Assembly: GCA_022822275.1 (NCBI GenBank)
Contig: JAJEBZ010000225.1
Location: forward strand, 1-46,281
Source of the DNA: Candidatus Poribacteria bacterium
GTDB lineage: Bacteria > Poribacteria > WGA-4E > WGA-3G
Length of the DNA: 46,281 bases
Direction: 5' to 3'
The notes under the pieces were generated by a model. That model saw only the letters and a program-made list of their open reading frames with translations, did not search any database and was not told where the DNA came from. Position numbers and translations under genes: made by a program. Each line of letters begins with the position of its first letter. Position 1 is the stretch's first letter. Positions 25,908 to 33,493 of this stretch are shown here, piece after piece.

Positions 25908-26585
25908 TCACTTCCGACCAACAAAATACACCGCAGATGCCAAAATATGCGAATGCGGATGCAACATCAACAACATATCCAGCAAAACCAAAGGAAACGT
26001 CAACCAACCCACAAAAAGCGAAACCGCCTTAGCGACCAACAAACTACCAAAAGAACAGACAAGGCCGACATACTCGCGAAAAACCCAATGGAGAGCAGCA
26101 GTAGGTCCCGCACATGCACCGCTCTCCATCTCCTCAAACTGAGAAAACAGCGCGACAAATCCGGTTGTCGTCCAACGTTGGTAGTCGTGAGGGGAAGCGT
26201 GATACCCTTGCAAAAACGGCACCGCCGCACACACATAACCACTCGGTTTCAGCACACGGTACATCTCAGCAACAACACGTTGTGGGTCGCGGACATGTTC
26301 CAACACCGCCTCAGAGATTACCGCGTCAAAAACGGAATCCGCAAATGGCAAAGCGTGACCATCACCGACAACATCTACCGCAGGTGTTGACTCAAGCTCA
26401 AGGTTTATTACATTCGGAGCGCGCCGATGCGTCCCAGAACCGAGATCTAAAATACGCGCATCAGGTCCCAGTTCACGTATCGTCCGTTTCACAGACCGAT
26501 TCCATCGTGGCGCGGGATAAGGACATCCCATAAGCGGAGATAGAAATCGGTTTTTTCGTAATTGCCGTTTAATCTGGTCTATCAT
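25908..26585 (-). CDS. class I SAM-dependent methyltransferase
   Basis: A 225-residue Methyltransf_11-type enzyme. Motif I is ARILDLGSGTHRRAP, followed by INLELE (acidic residue for the SAM ribose), VDVVGDGHALPFADSVFDAV, ISEAVLEHVRDPQRVVAEM and YRVLKPSGYVCAAVP. A hydrophobic C-terminal stretch (LFVGWLTFPLVLLDMLLML) may dock it to a membrane. Related proteins modify small molecules, sugars or lipids; the substrate is unknown. The start codon lies directly downstream of the terminator of the rpsU operon, so it needs its own promoter or readthrough. GC is visibly higher here than in the flanking repeats. Confidence 0.88.
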   Translation of the reverse strand: MIDQIKRQLRKNRFLSPLMGCPYPAPRWNRSVKRTIRELGPDARILDLGSGTHRRAPNVINLELESTPAVDVVGDGHALPFADSVFDAVISEAVLEHVRDPQRVVAEMYRVLKPSGYVCAAVPFLQGYHASPHDYQRWTTTGFVALFSQFEEMESGACAGPTAALHWVFREYVGLVCSFGSLLVAKAVSLFVGWLTFPLVLLDMLLMLHPHSHILASAVYFVGRK

Positions 26586-26596
26586 GATTAGGGTAC

Positions 26597-26625
26597 AAAA
26601 AAACGGGGTCAGACTGCTGACCCCG
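26597..26625 (-). terminator. intrinsic terminator of the rpsU operon
   Basis: CGGGGTCAG (26604-26612) pairs with CTGACCCCG (26617-26625). Read on the minus strand, the hairpin is followed by seven T's (26603-26597), ending the rpsU-dsRBD transcript just before the methyltransferase start. Confidence 0.88.
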
Positions 26626-26641
26626 CCATCACTTCTTTGTC

Positions 26642-27169
26642 TTATATGTGAGGAAACTCTATATTTGCTTCATCCGCTGCCTTCACCAAATCTCTCACGA
26701 TCCGCATCGTCAACTGTGCTAACTTCCGTGAGTATTCCGTATCGGAAACTGATCGGTATCGTGAAGGTTGCGCTGTGCTGAGACGCTCATTCGCCACCGT
26801 CAATGCGCTGGTAACAAGGGACAATGCAACCTCAATCGGTTCCTCAAAAGTCGGTATTTCAACTGTTTCTGTATCTTTGTCCGCTTGCGTGTCAATCTCA
26901 CCAGCTAACAACCGTTCCCGGTTTTCGTGGATCGTCTCAAGTATCTGTTTCGCGGCTAATTGATGCGCCCCTTTCTTTGCACCCGGTATCGGATCTGCTG
27001 TCTCGTGGACACGGTCTCCATATTGGACGGTAACCTTCCAGCTCGGTGCGTCTGGGGTGCCATGTTGCGTTTCTGAGAACTGTGGATGGCTTAAACCGCG
27101 TTCTTGGCAATACTGAATCAATAAACCCTTATAGTTTCCGTCAGGTTCCAAAACTTCCCCAACGTGCAT
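26642..27169 (-). CDS. stand-alone dsRNA-binding domain protein
   Basis: A 175-residue protein. Residues about 12-77 follow the double-stranded RNA binding motif: YKGLLIQYCQERGLSHPQF (helix 1), SWKVTVQYGDRVHET (beta strands), GAKKGAHQLAAKQILETI (helix 2 with the RNA-contacting KK-x-A-x-x-x-AA). In bacteria this domain normally forms the tail of RNase III, but no nuclease part is present here. The C-terminal half is helical (EVALSLVTSALTVANERL) with no known domain. It begins 21 bases after rpsU with a GGAGG ribosome binding site, so it is made with ribosomal protein S21. A role in rRNA, ribosome or mRNA handling is inferred. Confidence 0.82.
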   Translation of the reverse strand: MHVGEVLEPDGNYKGLLIQYCQERGLSHPQFSETQHGTPDAPSWKVTVQYGDRVHETADPIPGAKKGAHQLAAKQILETIHENRERLLAGEIDTQADKDTETVEIPTFEEPIEVALSLVTSALTVANERLSTAQPSRYRSVSDTEYSRKLAQLTMRIVRDLVKAADEANIEFPHI

Positions 27170-27190
27170 ATAATTCCTCCTGGAACCGCT

Positions 27191-27412
27191 TTACCTGCTG
27201 TGATCGTAGCGCGGTCGGTATTCTGTCGTGCGCGGCTTGACTTTCCGCTGACGTTTCAATTCAATTCGGCGACGCTTTTCGCTCGGTTTTTCATAGAAAC
27301 TACGCTTTTTTATCTCTGTGACAACACCCGCTTTGCCGCACGACTTTTTAAAACGGGCAAGTGCCCTATCAAAAGATTCTCCAGACTCTACTTTGATTTC
27401 AACTTGAACCAT
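27191..27412 (-). CDS. rpsU: 30S ribosomal protein S21
   Basis: The 73-residue product has the S21 signature: VQVEIKVESGESFDRALARF at the N-terminus, FKKSCGKAGVVTEIKKRSFY, then EKPSEKRRRIELKRQRKVKP. S21 joins the small-subunit platform near the anti-Shine-Dalgarno region and helps initiation. The start at 27412 has an excellent AGGAGG 8 bases upstream; longer in-frame versions are ruled out by that site and by S21 length. It has its own perfect promoter and leads the operon with the dsRNA-binding protein. Confidence 0.95.
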   Translation of the reverse strand: MVQVEIKVESGESFDRALARFKKSCGKAGVVTEIKKRSFYEKPSEKRRRIELKRQRKVKPRTTEYRPRYDHSR

Positions 27413-27443
27413 TTGACATCCCTCCTTAAGAAAATACTTTATT

Positions 27444-27472
27444 AGTATATCATATCCAAAGGCAAATGTCAA
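27444..27472 (-). promoter_or_regulatory. sigma70-type promoter of rpsU
   Basis: On the minus strand TTGACA (27472-27467), 17-base spacer, TATACT (27449-27444). It is a near-consensus site 31 bases before the rpsU start. Confidence 0.8.
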
Positions 27473-27505
27473 ATTTTTTGCAGCATGACATTGAGCAATT
27501 GTCTC

Positions 27506-27534
27506 TTGACATCTTATACGGCACAGGATAAAAT
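27506..27534 (+). promoter_or_regulatory. sigma70-type promoter of the HAD operon
   Basis: TTGACA (27506-27511), 17-base spacer, TAAAAT (27529-27534). It is divergent from the rpsU promoter, with the two -35 boxes 33 bases apart. Confidence 0.75.
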
Positions 27535-27581
27535 AAAGCAAGTTTTTAGCGGTAAATTTTATGGGTAAGATGGGAGAATTA

Positions 27582-28310
27582 ATGTTCAAAGCAATTACAT
27601 TTGATTATTGGCAAACGCTTTATGCGGATACACTTGAAAACTGGAAGCAACGACAAGTGATACGTATAGAAAATTGTCATAAGTATTTGGTTAACAGTGG
27701 TTATTCGTGCGAGACTTCGGCTGTATCAGAGGGTATGGATGCTGCTTATGAGGTTTCAATGAAGTGTTGGCATCAACATAAGGGTGTATCTGTGGAAAAG
27801 TGCATGGTAAAGTTTGCTGAAACGCTTGAGATTTCGCTGGAGGAGAAGGAAATTGCTTCTCTGATTGAATGTCTTGGCAAGGCTTTTTTAGCTTGTCCAC
27901 CTATCCTCATATCTCATATTAAGCCTGTTTTGTCAAGGCTGAGTGAGCGTTATACGCTTGGGATTATCTCAGATTCTGCGCTGACCCCCGGAAAATATGC
28001 ACGGCAACTGATGAAACGAGACGGTATTTTGCAGCACTTTTCGGCGTTCACGTTCTCTGATGAAACGGAGAGAACAAAACCTGAAGTTGTACAATTCTAT
28101 TCTACGTTGAAACAATTAGACGTTGAACCGAAGGTATCAGTACATATTGGGGATATTGTAAGGACAGATATTGTTGGAGCAAAAAATGCTGGTATGAAAG
28201 CAATTCGCTTTGCGGGGTTCAATAAAACTGAAACAGACGACACACTCAGTGATGCTGTGATTGATGACTATCGGCAGTTAGAAGATACACTCGCGGAACT
28301 ATCAAAATAA
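27582..28310 (+). CDS. HAD superfamily hydrolase
   Basis: A 242-residue haloacid-dehalogenase-type protein. Motif I is AITFDYWQTLY with nucleophile Asp8; motif II is LGIISDSALTPG; motif III/IV is TKPEVVQFYSTL followed by VHIGDIVRTDIVGAKNAGMK. The second acidic residue of the classical DxDxT motif is missing (D-Y-W-Q-T), as in dehalogenase-like members, so phosphatase activity should not be assumed. I chose ATG 27582 (GGGAG just upstream) over the in-frame ATG at 27561. It is first of three genes with short spacers (28 and 24 bases), followed by an epimerase and an aminotransferase. Confidence 0.88.
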   Translation: MFKAITFDYWQTLYADTLENWKQRQVIRIENCHKYLVNSGYSCETSAVSEGMDAAYEVSMKCWHQHKGVSVEKCMVKFAETLEISLEEKEIASLIECLGKAFLACPPILISHIKPVLSRLSERYTLGIISDSALTPGKYARQLMKRDGILQHFSAFTFSDETERTKPEVVQFYSTLKQLDVEPKVSVHIGDIVRTDIVGAKNAGMKAIRFAGFNKTETDDTLSDAVIDDYRQLEDTLAELSK

Positions 28311-28338
28311 CAGAAAGTTACAGAATGGAGGAAAATCG

Positions 28339-29244
28339 ATGAAAAAAGTATTGGTTACAGGTGGTACTGGATTTATCGGAAGTCGGGTCTGTGATGCCCT
28401 CCACGAAAAAGAGTATGCAGTGCATGTGGTGTCACGAGACCCCACACGGGCAAAAACGAAATTAGAGGATGCCAAAGAAATATATGCTTGGAATCCTGAA
28501 ACAGAACAGCTTCCATCAGAAGCGACATCTGATTTGCACGCTGTGATTCATTTGGCAGGTGAAACCATTGCTGGCCGGTGGAATGCCGAGAAAAAACGGA
28601 GGATACGGGACAGCCGAATTTTATCTACCCGAAACCTTGTTGCATCTTTTGATGTCAATGCGAAACCTGATGTACTTGTCTGTGCTTCAGCGATCGGTCT
28701 ATATGGGGACAGTGGGGATGACAGTTTTACGGAAGAAACACCTGCTGGTACTGATTACCTTGCGGAGGTCTGTGAGGAATGGGAAGCGGAAGCACAGAAA
28801 GCAAGTGAGTATGGCATTCGGGTAGTATCTATCCGTATTGGACTTGTTCTCGGTTTAGGGGGTGGCCTGTTGGATCAAGTTCTCCCTCCTTTCAAGATGG
28901 GGTTAGGGGGTAGACTCGGCAGTGGTAATCAGTGGATGTCGTGGATTCACATTGATGATGTTGTCGGGATTGTGATGCATGCATTGGAAAATGAAGAGAT
29001 TCATGGTGCGTTGAATGCGACCGCACCTACGCCTGTCAGGAACATAGAGTTTACAAAGACACTTGGTTCGGTTTTGCGAAAACCGACCATTTTTCCTGTA
29101 CCTCTGTTCGGTTTGAAGATAATGATGGGTGAATTTGCCAACTTTGTGGTGTTGAGCCAGAACGTTCTGCCAGAGAGGACAGAGGCAAGTGGGTATAAAT
29201 TTCAGTTTCCCACGCTTGAAGCCGCCTTAAAGAATCTATTGTAA
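28339..29244 (+). CDS. TIGR01777-family NAD-dependent epimerase-like protein
   Basis: A 301-residue SDR protein of the YfcH type. The nucleotide motif GGTGFIGS is at residues 8-15, followed by HAVIHLAGETIAGRW, the ILSTRNLV helix, the catalytic-type region SAIGLYGDSGDD, WEAEA, and WMSWIHIDDVVGI. The C-terminal VPLFGLKIMMGEFANFVVL and ASGYKFQFPTLEAAL form the DUF1731 tail. Conserved across bacteria, but the substrate is unknown. TGGAGG precedes the ATG. It shares an operon with the HAD hydrolase and the aminotransferase. Confidence 0.92.
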   Translation: MKKVLVTGGTGFIGSRVCDALHEKEYAVHVVSRDPTRAKTKLEDAKEIYAWNPETEQLPSEATSDLHAVIHLAGETIAGRWNAEKKRRIRDSRILSTRNLVASFDVNAKPDVLVCASAIGLYGDSGDDSFTEETPAGTDYLAEVCEEWEAEAQKASEYGIRVVSIRIGLVLGLGGGLLDQVLPPFKMGLGGRLGSGNQWMSWIHIDDVVGIVMHALENEEIHGALNATAPTPVRNIEFTKTLGSVLRKPTIFPVPLFGLKIMMGEFANFVVLSQNVLPERTEASGYKFQFPTLEAALKNLL

Positions 29245-29268
29245 GTCGGTAAAGTTCAACAATAAAAG

Positions 29269-30603
29269 ATGAAAATTCGCAACATAGTGCTTTCTGATTA
29301 TGGAAAAGCATCAAGTATTCCATCGCCAGTGAACCGAATGATGACAGAGTTTGCTGTCGGTTTTCGTGATGGCATAGATATTAACCTCGGGGTGGGGTAT
29401 GTCAACGAGGATACAATCCCACGCCAACAGATACAAGTTGCTTGCACTGCGGTACTTTCTAACCCACAGAAGTACCGCGCCTCCCTCAACTATGGTGGCG
29501 CACAAGGTTCCCCAAACCTAATTGAGTCCATTAGAAGATACCATGTAGACAATCGAATCGGTGGTATCACAGAAAAAACCTTTGAGAAAAAGGAAATTGT
29601 CATCGGTGCAAATGGTGCGACCAGCCTGTTAGAGAGCATTACGCATGTGCTACCTGCTGGTATTGTCGTTACTGCAGACCCGATGTATTATATCTACTGC
29701 AACGATCTTGAAAGGAAAGGATTCATAGTCGTTGCGATTCCTGAGGACGATGCGGGAATTCAAACCGATCTGTTACGCGCAAAATTAGACCAGATAGGAC
29801 GTGGTAAAGAGAATATCCAGTTTTTCTATGTTGTGACGGTCAACAATCCGAGTTGTGCTATCCTCTCTAATCACAGAAAAAGGGAACTTGTAAAGATTGT
29901 AACTGAACATTCTTATGAAGTTGGTAGAAAGATTCCGCTTGTATTTGATAACGCCTACCGTGAACTTGTGCATGACAGGACAGTTGAACCGATGGAGTCT
30001 GCATTATGCTATGATGAACTTGGGATTGTGTATGAAATAGGAACTTTGTCAAAGATTCTTGCCCCTGGATTGCGTATTGGTTACCTGATGGGACCTAAGG
30101 GGGCATTTGTTGATTCCATCATCCAACGAACAAGTGACATCGGTTTTAGCGCGCCGCTTATCAATCAAGAAATTGCAAGTTATCTGCTTGATAATGGCAT
30201 TGAGAAGCAAATTGAAAAGGTCAATATTGGCTATCAAGAGAAAGCGAAACAGGTCAGAACATGGATAGATGATTTACTGAGCGCGAACGTGCAAACGTGT
30301 AGTGGTGGCAGTGCGGGATTTTATTACTATTTGACATTCTCAAACATTGATACACATTCAGGTTCCGATTTTTTTAAGTACTTGACGCGAACTACTGGGA
30401 AGGATGATATAGATGGACCTTTGCATGATCCGTTGCCGAAAGTGATTTATATTCCCGGAGAATACTGTGTGCATCCACACGGTGAAATGGTTGATATTGG
30501 GAAACGACAGTTACGTATCTCTTACGGGTTTGAGGAACTACCGCAGATATATGATGCACTGAAACTGATGAGATTGGCGATTGCTTATTGTAAGGAGATT
30601 TAG
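29269..30603 (+). CDS. PLP-dependent aminotransferase (class I/II)
   Basis: A 444-residue fold-type I enzyme. LNYGGAQGSPNLIESI is the substrate-side motif, VIGANGATSLLESI the cofactor-phosphate region, TVNNPSCAIL the Asn of the NP motif, PLVFDNAYREL the Asp-x-x-Tyr that holds PLP, and IGTLSKILAPGLRIGYL the Schiff-base lysine region. The layout (long N-terminus, C-terminal LRISYGFEELPQI) is like the MocR/aminoadipate-type aminotransferases. It is the last of three genes in the operon. The amino acid substrate is unknown. Confidence 0.92.
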   Translation: MKIRNIVLSDYGKASSIPSPVNRMMTEFAVGFRDGIDINLGVGYVNEDTIPRQQIQVACTAVLSNPQKYRASLNYGGAQGSPNLIESIRRYHVDNRIGGITEKTFEKKEIVIGANGATSLLESITHVLPAGIVVTADPMYYIYCNDLERKGFIVVAIPEDDAGIQTDLLRAKLDQIGRGKENIQFFYVVTVNNPSCAILSNHRKRELVKIVTEHSYEVGRKIPLVFDNAYRELVHDRTVEPMESALCYDELGIVYEIGTLSKILAPGLRIGYLMGPKGAFVDSIIQRTSDIGFSAPLINQEIASYLLDNGIEKQIEKVNIGYQEKAKQVRTWIDDLLSANVQTCSGGSAGFYYYLTFSNIDTHSGSDFFKYLTRTTGKDDIDGPLHDPLPKVIYIPGEYCVHPHGEMVDIGKRQLRISYGFEELPQIYDALKLMRLAIAYCKEI

Positions 30604-30904
30604 ACATTCGGTTCAGACAATGCATAAGTAGAGCGTCTGTCATAAATCACTTGTTCGGGCGGGAGGATCCGCGCCTGTCTACAAGAACCTTTTCTATGTA
30701 GGGACGAGGTAACCTCGCCCGGACGATGAAGGTGCGATATTATGATTTATGAGAGATACTGTAATCTTTAGTAAACAAAACATGTTTCGATTCCATTGTT
30801 CACTTTACCGACAGGCAGCAGCGAAACAACCTAACTGCCGCGGCTGTGACTTGAAATAGGTTACATTATTTGTTAAAATTTGTCAAGGTGTGCTGTTCTG
30901 ATTG
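30604..30904. other. intergenic stretch with hairpins and no gene
   Basis: About 300 bases without a credible reading frame. It contains CGAGGT-A-ACCTCG near 30704-30716, a GGGCGGGAGGATCCGCGCC stretch near 30657-30676, and further GC-rich fragments common to the window's other repeats. A promoter-like pair on the minus strand is listed separately. Confidence 0.5.
30858..30886 (-). promoter_or_regulatory. orphan promoter-like site pointing left
   Basis: On the minus strand TTGACA (30886-30881), 17-base spacer, TAACCT (30863-30858). It lies beyond the terminator of the gene at 30985-31929 and has no gene in front of it, only the noncoding stretch 30604-30857. The surrounding TTACATTATTTG is also found in the promoter at 32768-32796. 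Confidence 0.4.
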
Positions 30905-30941
30905 AAAAAAAAAAAAAGCAGATATCCCTAAGGATACCTGC
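30905..30941 (-). terminator. intrinsic terminator after the secreted protein gene
   Basis: GCAGATATCC (30918-30927) pairs with GGATACCTGC (30932-30941) with one G-U pair. On the minus strand it is followed by 13 T's (30917-30905). Confidence 0.9.
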
Positions 30942-30984
30942 CTGTAAGTCTAATAACGAACTAGTCATGCGGGTAAGACGTTCA

Positions 30985-31929
30985 TCACTGTGTTTCTGAC
31001 TGTTCTACTTTAACGTTAAAGTTATGGGAGTATTCAATATTGTGGGAACGCTCATATACGGAGTTATCTGAAAGATTATAAATATATGCTGTAATCTTAA
31101 ATGTTCCTTCTTTGCCGGAGGGATTAAAATCGTACACGAGCGAAGACTTTGTCTTTTTGGGGCCTCCCGGTTCCTTGTGCACAATGTTACCCAATCCATC
31201 TTTTACGCTGGGAGGCTTCACATACCAATAGACTTTTTTATAAGGATTTGCTAGTACTACATGTGAGTTTAACTCAGTCGTTGGGCGTTTTACAGTATAT
31301 CCACCTATACCATTACTTGGTATATCGGGAAACGTAAATTCTTCTGTGTCACCATCTCCCCAACTCCCGCCGTTTACAATTCCCCATGGCAAACCTCCTT
31401 CACCGTAGGGTGTCCATTCTTTCTGCTTAATATTAATTTTACCACTACCACTTAAAATATAGCCTTTCTTTTGATCAGGCGAAGGGGATTGGTTAAAATA
31501 ATCTATACAAACAGCTTGAATAATAAGGTTGTTTACGGAACGCCACGTGGGAATGGGACCTAACGTACCTACACTCCCAAAATTTGCCCACTTAGTTTCA
31601 GCAGAAAGTTCATGACCGTGTATCTCTGCATCTACTTCTGCCTTCCATTTTCCAAAACCTTTCACTTGTGCTCTTGAAGCAACCACTACGTAGGGAGGGG
31701 GGTTCTCATGTTTCCATTCAGTTTGCACTATCGAGCCAGAGCGCCATTCTTCATGATGGTTTACATGGGTAATGGTTTTTTTCTTAAAATAGACATTATC
31801 TACTTCACTTAAATACAAGTGGGGTTTCACAACCCAAGTGAAACTTGGGGATGGAGGTGCTCCCATTCCGACGGTAGCAGATCCGAACCAGACCGTAAAT
31901 ATAACGAGTAATAAAATTTTACGTATCAT
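30985..31929 (-). CDS. secreted protein of unknown function
   Basis: A 314-residue protein with a signal peptide (MIRKILLLVIFTVWFGSATV, cleavage likely near GMGAPP). I recognise no domain. The mature part is beta-rich, high in Trp, Gly, Pro, His and Lys (FTWVVKPHLYLSEVD, YGEGGLPWGIVNGGSWGDG) and ends in what looks like an Ig-like strand set (LVYDFNPSGKEGTFKITAYI, then HNFNVKVEQ). AGAGGT precedes the ATG. It follows the anchored coiled-coil gene by 27 bases. A surface or periplasmic binding role is only a guess. Confidence 0.6.
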   Translation of the reverse strand: MIRKILLLVIFTVWFGSATVGMGAPPSPSFTWVVKPHLYLSEVDNVYFKKKTITHVNHHEEWRSGSIVQTEWKHENPPPYVVVASRAQVKGFGKWKAEVDAEIHGHELSAETKWANFGSVGTLGPIPTWRSVNNLIIQAVCIDYFNQSPSPDQKKGYILSGSGKINIKQKEWTPYGEGGLPWGIVNGGSWGDGDTEEFTFPDIPSNGIGGYTVKRPTTELNSHVVLANPYKKVYWYVKPPSVKDGLGNIVHKEPGGPKKTKSSLVYDFNPSGKEGTFKITAYIYNLSDNSVYERSHNIEYSHNFNVKVEQSETQ

Positions 31930-31956
31930 TGTAATACCTCTTATGATTGATAAATT

Positions 31957-32643
31957 TTAGCGTTCATTTAATTTCCTCTCAGCAGATTTTATCATCCTTT
32001 CTGTGAATTCATCTATTGTTTCCCCAGGTCTAAGCTCACCACTCCCCACTATCGTCATACCTCCTGTCGAAGTACGCTTCACGTGTGAAAGAGTTATTTC
32101 CCCTTTAGCAGGCGGGGGGAGCAAACCTTTTTTTCTCTGTTGATGTGCGATGATTTTATCTGCCAACATTTCAGGGAGTAATGAAAGATTTATTCCTACT
32201 GAGAATAAATGTGCGCGTTGTCTTTGAGTATACTGAGTTAAATCCAATCCTTTATTAAGTTCTTCATCCGAATTCATTTGAGAAATCTCTGTGGACATCT
32301 GTTGATATAGCTCATCCAATTCCGTTGAAGTTAGTGTAGAAAATGATTGATCTTCATAAGACTTATTAGATTGAACACCATCATTCCGCTGTGAATGTTC
32401 AACTGGAACATCCGTAATTTGCACATCGTCATTTGACATCGGTTGCACCTGTTCAGTATTTAGCACTTCCACCGATTGTTTCTGTGTTTCACGTTGTTTG
32501 TCCATCTTTGCTATTTTGTCCACGAATGCTTTTTCTTCTTCTTTCCATCGCGCAATATCTGCATATTGTTGATAGATCACATAAGAGAAAGCCCCGATAA
32601 GTAGGACGAGGACACCGAGTCCCCAATATAATTTGCGTGTCAT
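31957..32643 (-). CDS. membrane-anchored charged helical protein
   Basis: A 228-residue protein: N-terminal anchor (residues 5-25, LYWGLGVLVLLIGAFSYVIY), a charged helix (ARWKEEEKAFVDKIAKMD), a Gln/Asn/Asp-rich linker, a second helical part (ELDELYQQMSTEISQMNS), and a C-terminal end, RPGETIDEFTERMIKSAERK. No family was recognised. The order anchor, coiled coil, low-complexity linker, helical tail recalls the protein at 18610-19680. TAGGAG is the ribosome binding site. It is the first gene of a two-gene unit with the secreted protein, behind a consensus promoter. Confidence 0.6.
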   Translation of the reverse strand: MTRKLYWGLGVLVLLIGAFSYVIYQQYADIARWKEEEKAFVDKIAKMDKQRETQKQSVEVLNTEQVQPMSNDDVQITDVPVEHSQRNDGVQSNKSYEDQSFSTLTSTELDELYQQMSTEISQMNSDEELNKGLDLTQYTQRQRAHLFSVGINLSLLPEMLADKIIAHQQRKKGLLPPPAKGEITLSHVKRTSTGGMTIVGSGELRPGETIDEFTERMIKSAERKLNER

Positions 32644-32767
32644 GATTCTATACTCCTATAGGATTCGTTATACATTCTGCTATACTTGATCATGGTATAG
32701 CGTTCTTGTTGGTTCTCTTGGGTATACCATTTAAAAGGTTTGTGATCCCTTCTTAAGTCTTACAGTG

Positions 32768-32796
32768 ATTATAGGACAGTTTACATTATTTGTCAA
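32768..32796 (-). promoter_or_regulatory. sigma70-type promoter for the anchored/secreted pair
   Basis: On the minus strand TTGACA (32796-32791), 17-base spacer, TATAAT (32773-32768): a full consensus. The leader of about 120 bases contains ATGGTATA facing TATACCAT, a possible hairpin ahead of the ribosome binding site. Confidence 0.82.
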
Positions 32797-32929
32797 GTTA
32801 AATTTATTAAAGTCTATATGTCCCTACAAGATTATTTAGTCAGGGTTATTTAGTTATTGGTTTTTTGAGTAAATGCTATCACATGCGTTAGTCCTTCGGT
32901 TTGCTTATTTTTGAGACATTTATTTTTTT

Positions 32930-33186
32930 CAGAACCAGGATGGACAGGATTTATAGGTTGCCGTATTCTGTCTGAACCAGGATTTACAAATCAAGAAATC
33001 AACGATATGAATGTTATATAGCATTCCCCGGGTATGAATGCCTTTTAGCATTCCCCGGGATTACCAGATTTATAGGATTAGAGTTTGGGGCATTAGATTG
33101 CCATTCAAAAGTTGACATAAATGCTTAGCAAAAAACATTGATGCGGTAATTTTGGCAATCTGATAATCCTGTCTATCTTGGTTCTG
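32930..33186. repeat. 257-bp inverted-repeat element
   Basis: The 33-base arms at 32930-32962 (starts CAGAACCAGGATGGACAGG) and 33154-33186 (ends CCTGTCTATCTTGGTTCTG) are inverted copies at about 27 of 33 bases, several differences being G-U compatible. Inside are a second GAACCAGGATTTAC half-copy (about 32974), a direct repeat AGCATTCCCCGGG (33020-33032 and 33047-33059), and AAATCAACGATATGAATGTT (32996-33015), which recurs with three changes at 45339-45358. No coding capacity. Confidence 0.65.
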
Positions 33187-33187
33187 A

Positions 33188-33401
33188 CAGAATCGCGAAT
33201 TTCGCGGATTGCACGGGGGACGCGGCGAAGACCTCCGCATCTAATCGTATTGCTTAGAGAACACTTATCCGCTGCCGGACGATCTCAGTCCGGTATCTTA
33301 TCCGCGCACTCCGCGTAATCAGCGAAATCCGCGATTCTGCACACAAAGGAAATATGAATTCCTAAATTGACACTTATAGTGACAAAAACTTTACACACCC
33401 C
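33188..33401. repeat. palindrome with 19-base repeat
   Basis: The arms CAGAATCGCGAATTTCGCGG (33188 onward) and the inverted copy ending GCGATTCTG (33339) bound a 150-base hairpin-prone segment. CAAAAACTTTACACACCCC (33383-33401) is the exact reverse complement of 25502-25520. Confidence 0.65.
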
Positions 33402-33416
33402 AGACATTTATTGTAC

Positions 33417-33445
33417 TTGACATCTGATGTTAATAGTGTTATGAT
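33417..33445 (+). promoter_or_regulatory. sigma70-type promoter of def
   Basis: TTGACA (33417-33422), 17-base spacer, TATGAT (33440-33445), 48 bases before the def start codon. Confidence 0.75.
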
Positions 33446-33493
33446 ATTTAACGCATTTTGATTGATATGAGAATATGGAGAATTACTTAACGT

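Noticed and set aside
25947-26390. Plus-strand frames over the methyltransferase
   Set aside because: The minus-strand frame has full methyltransferase motifs; the plus frames are Arg/Gln/His-rich and match nothing.
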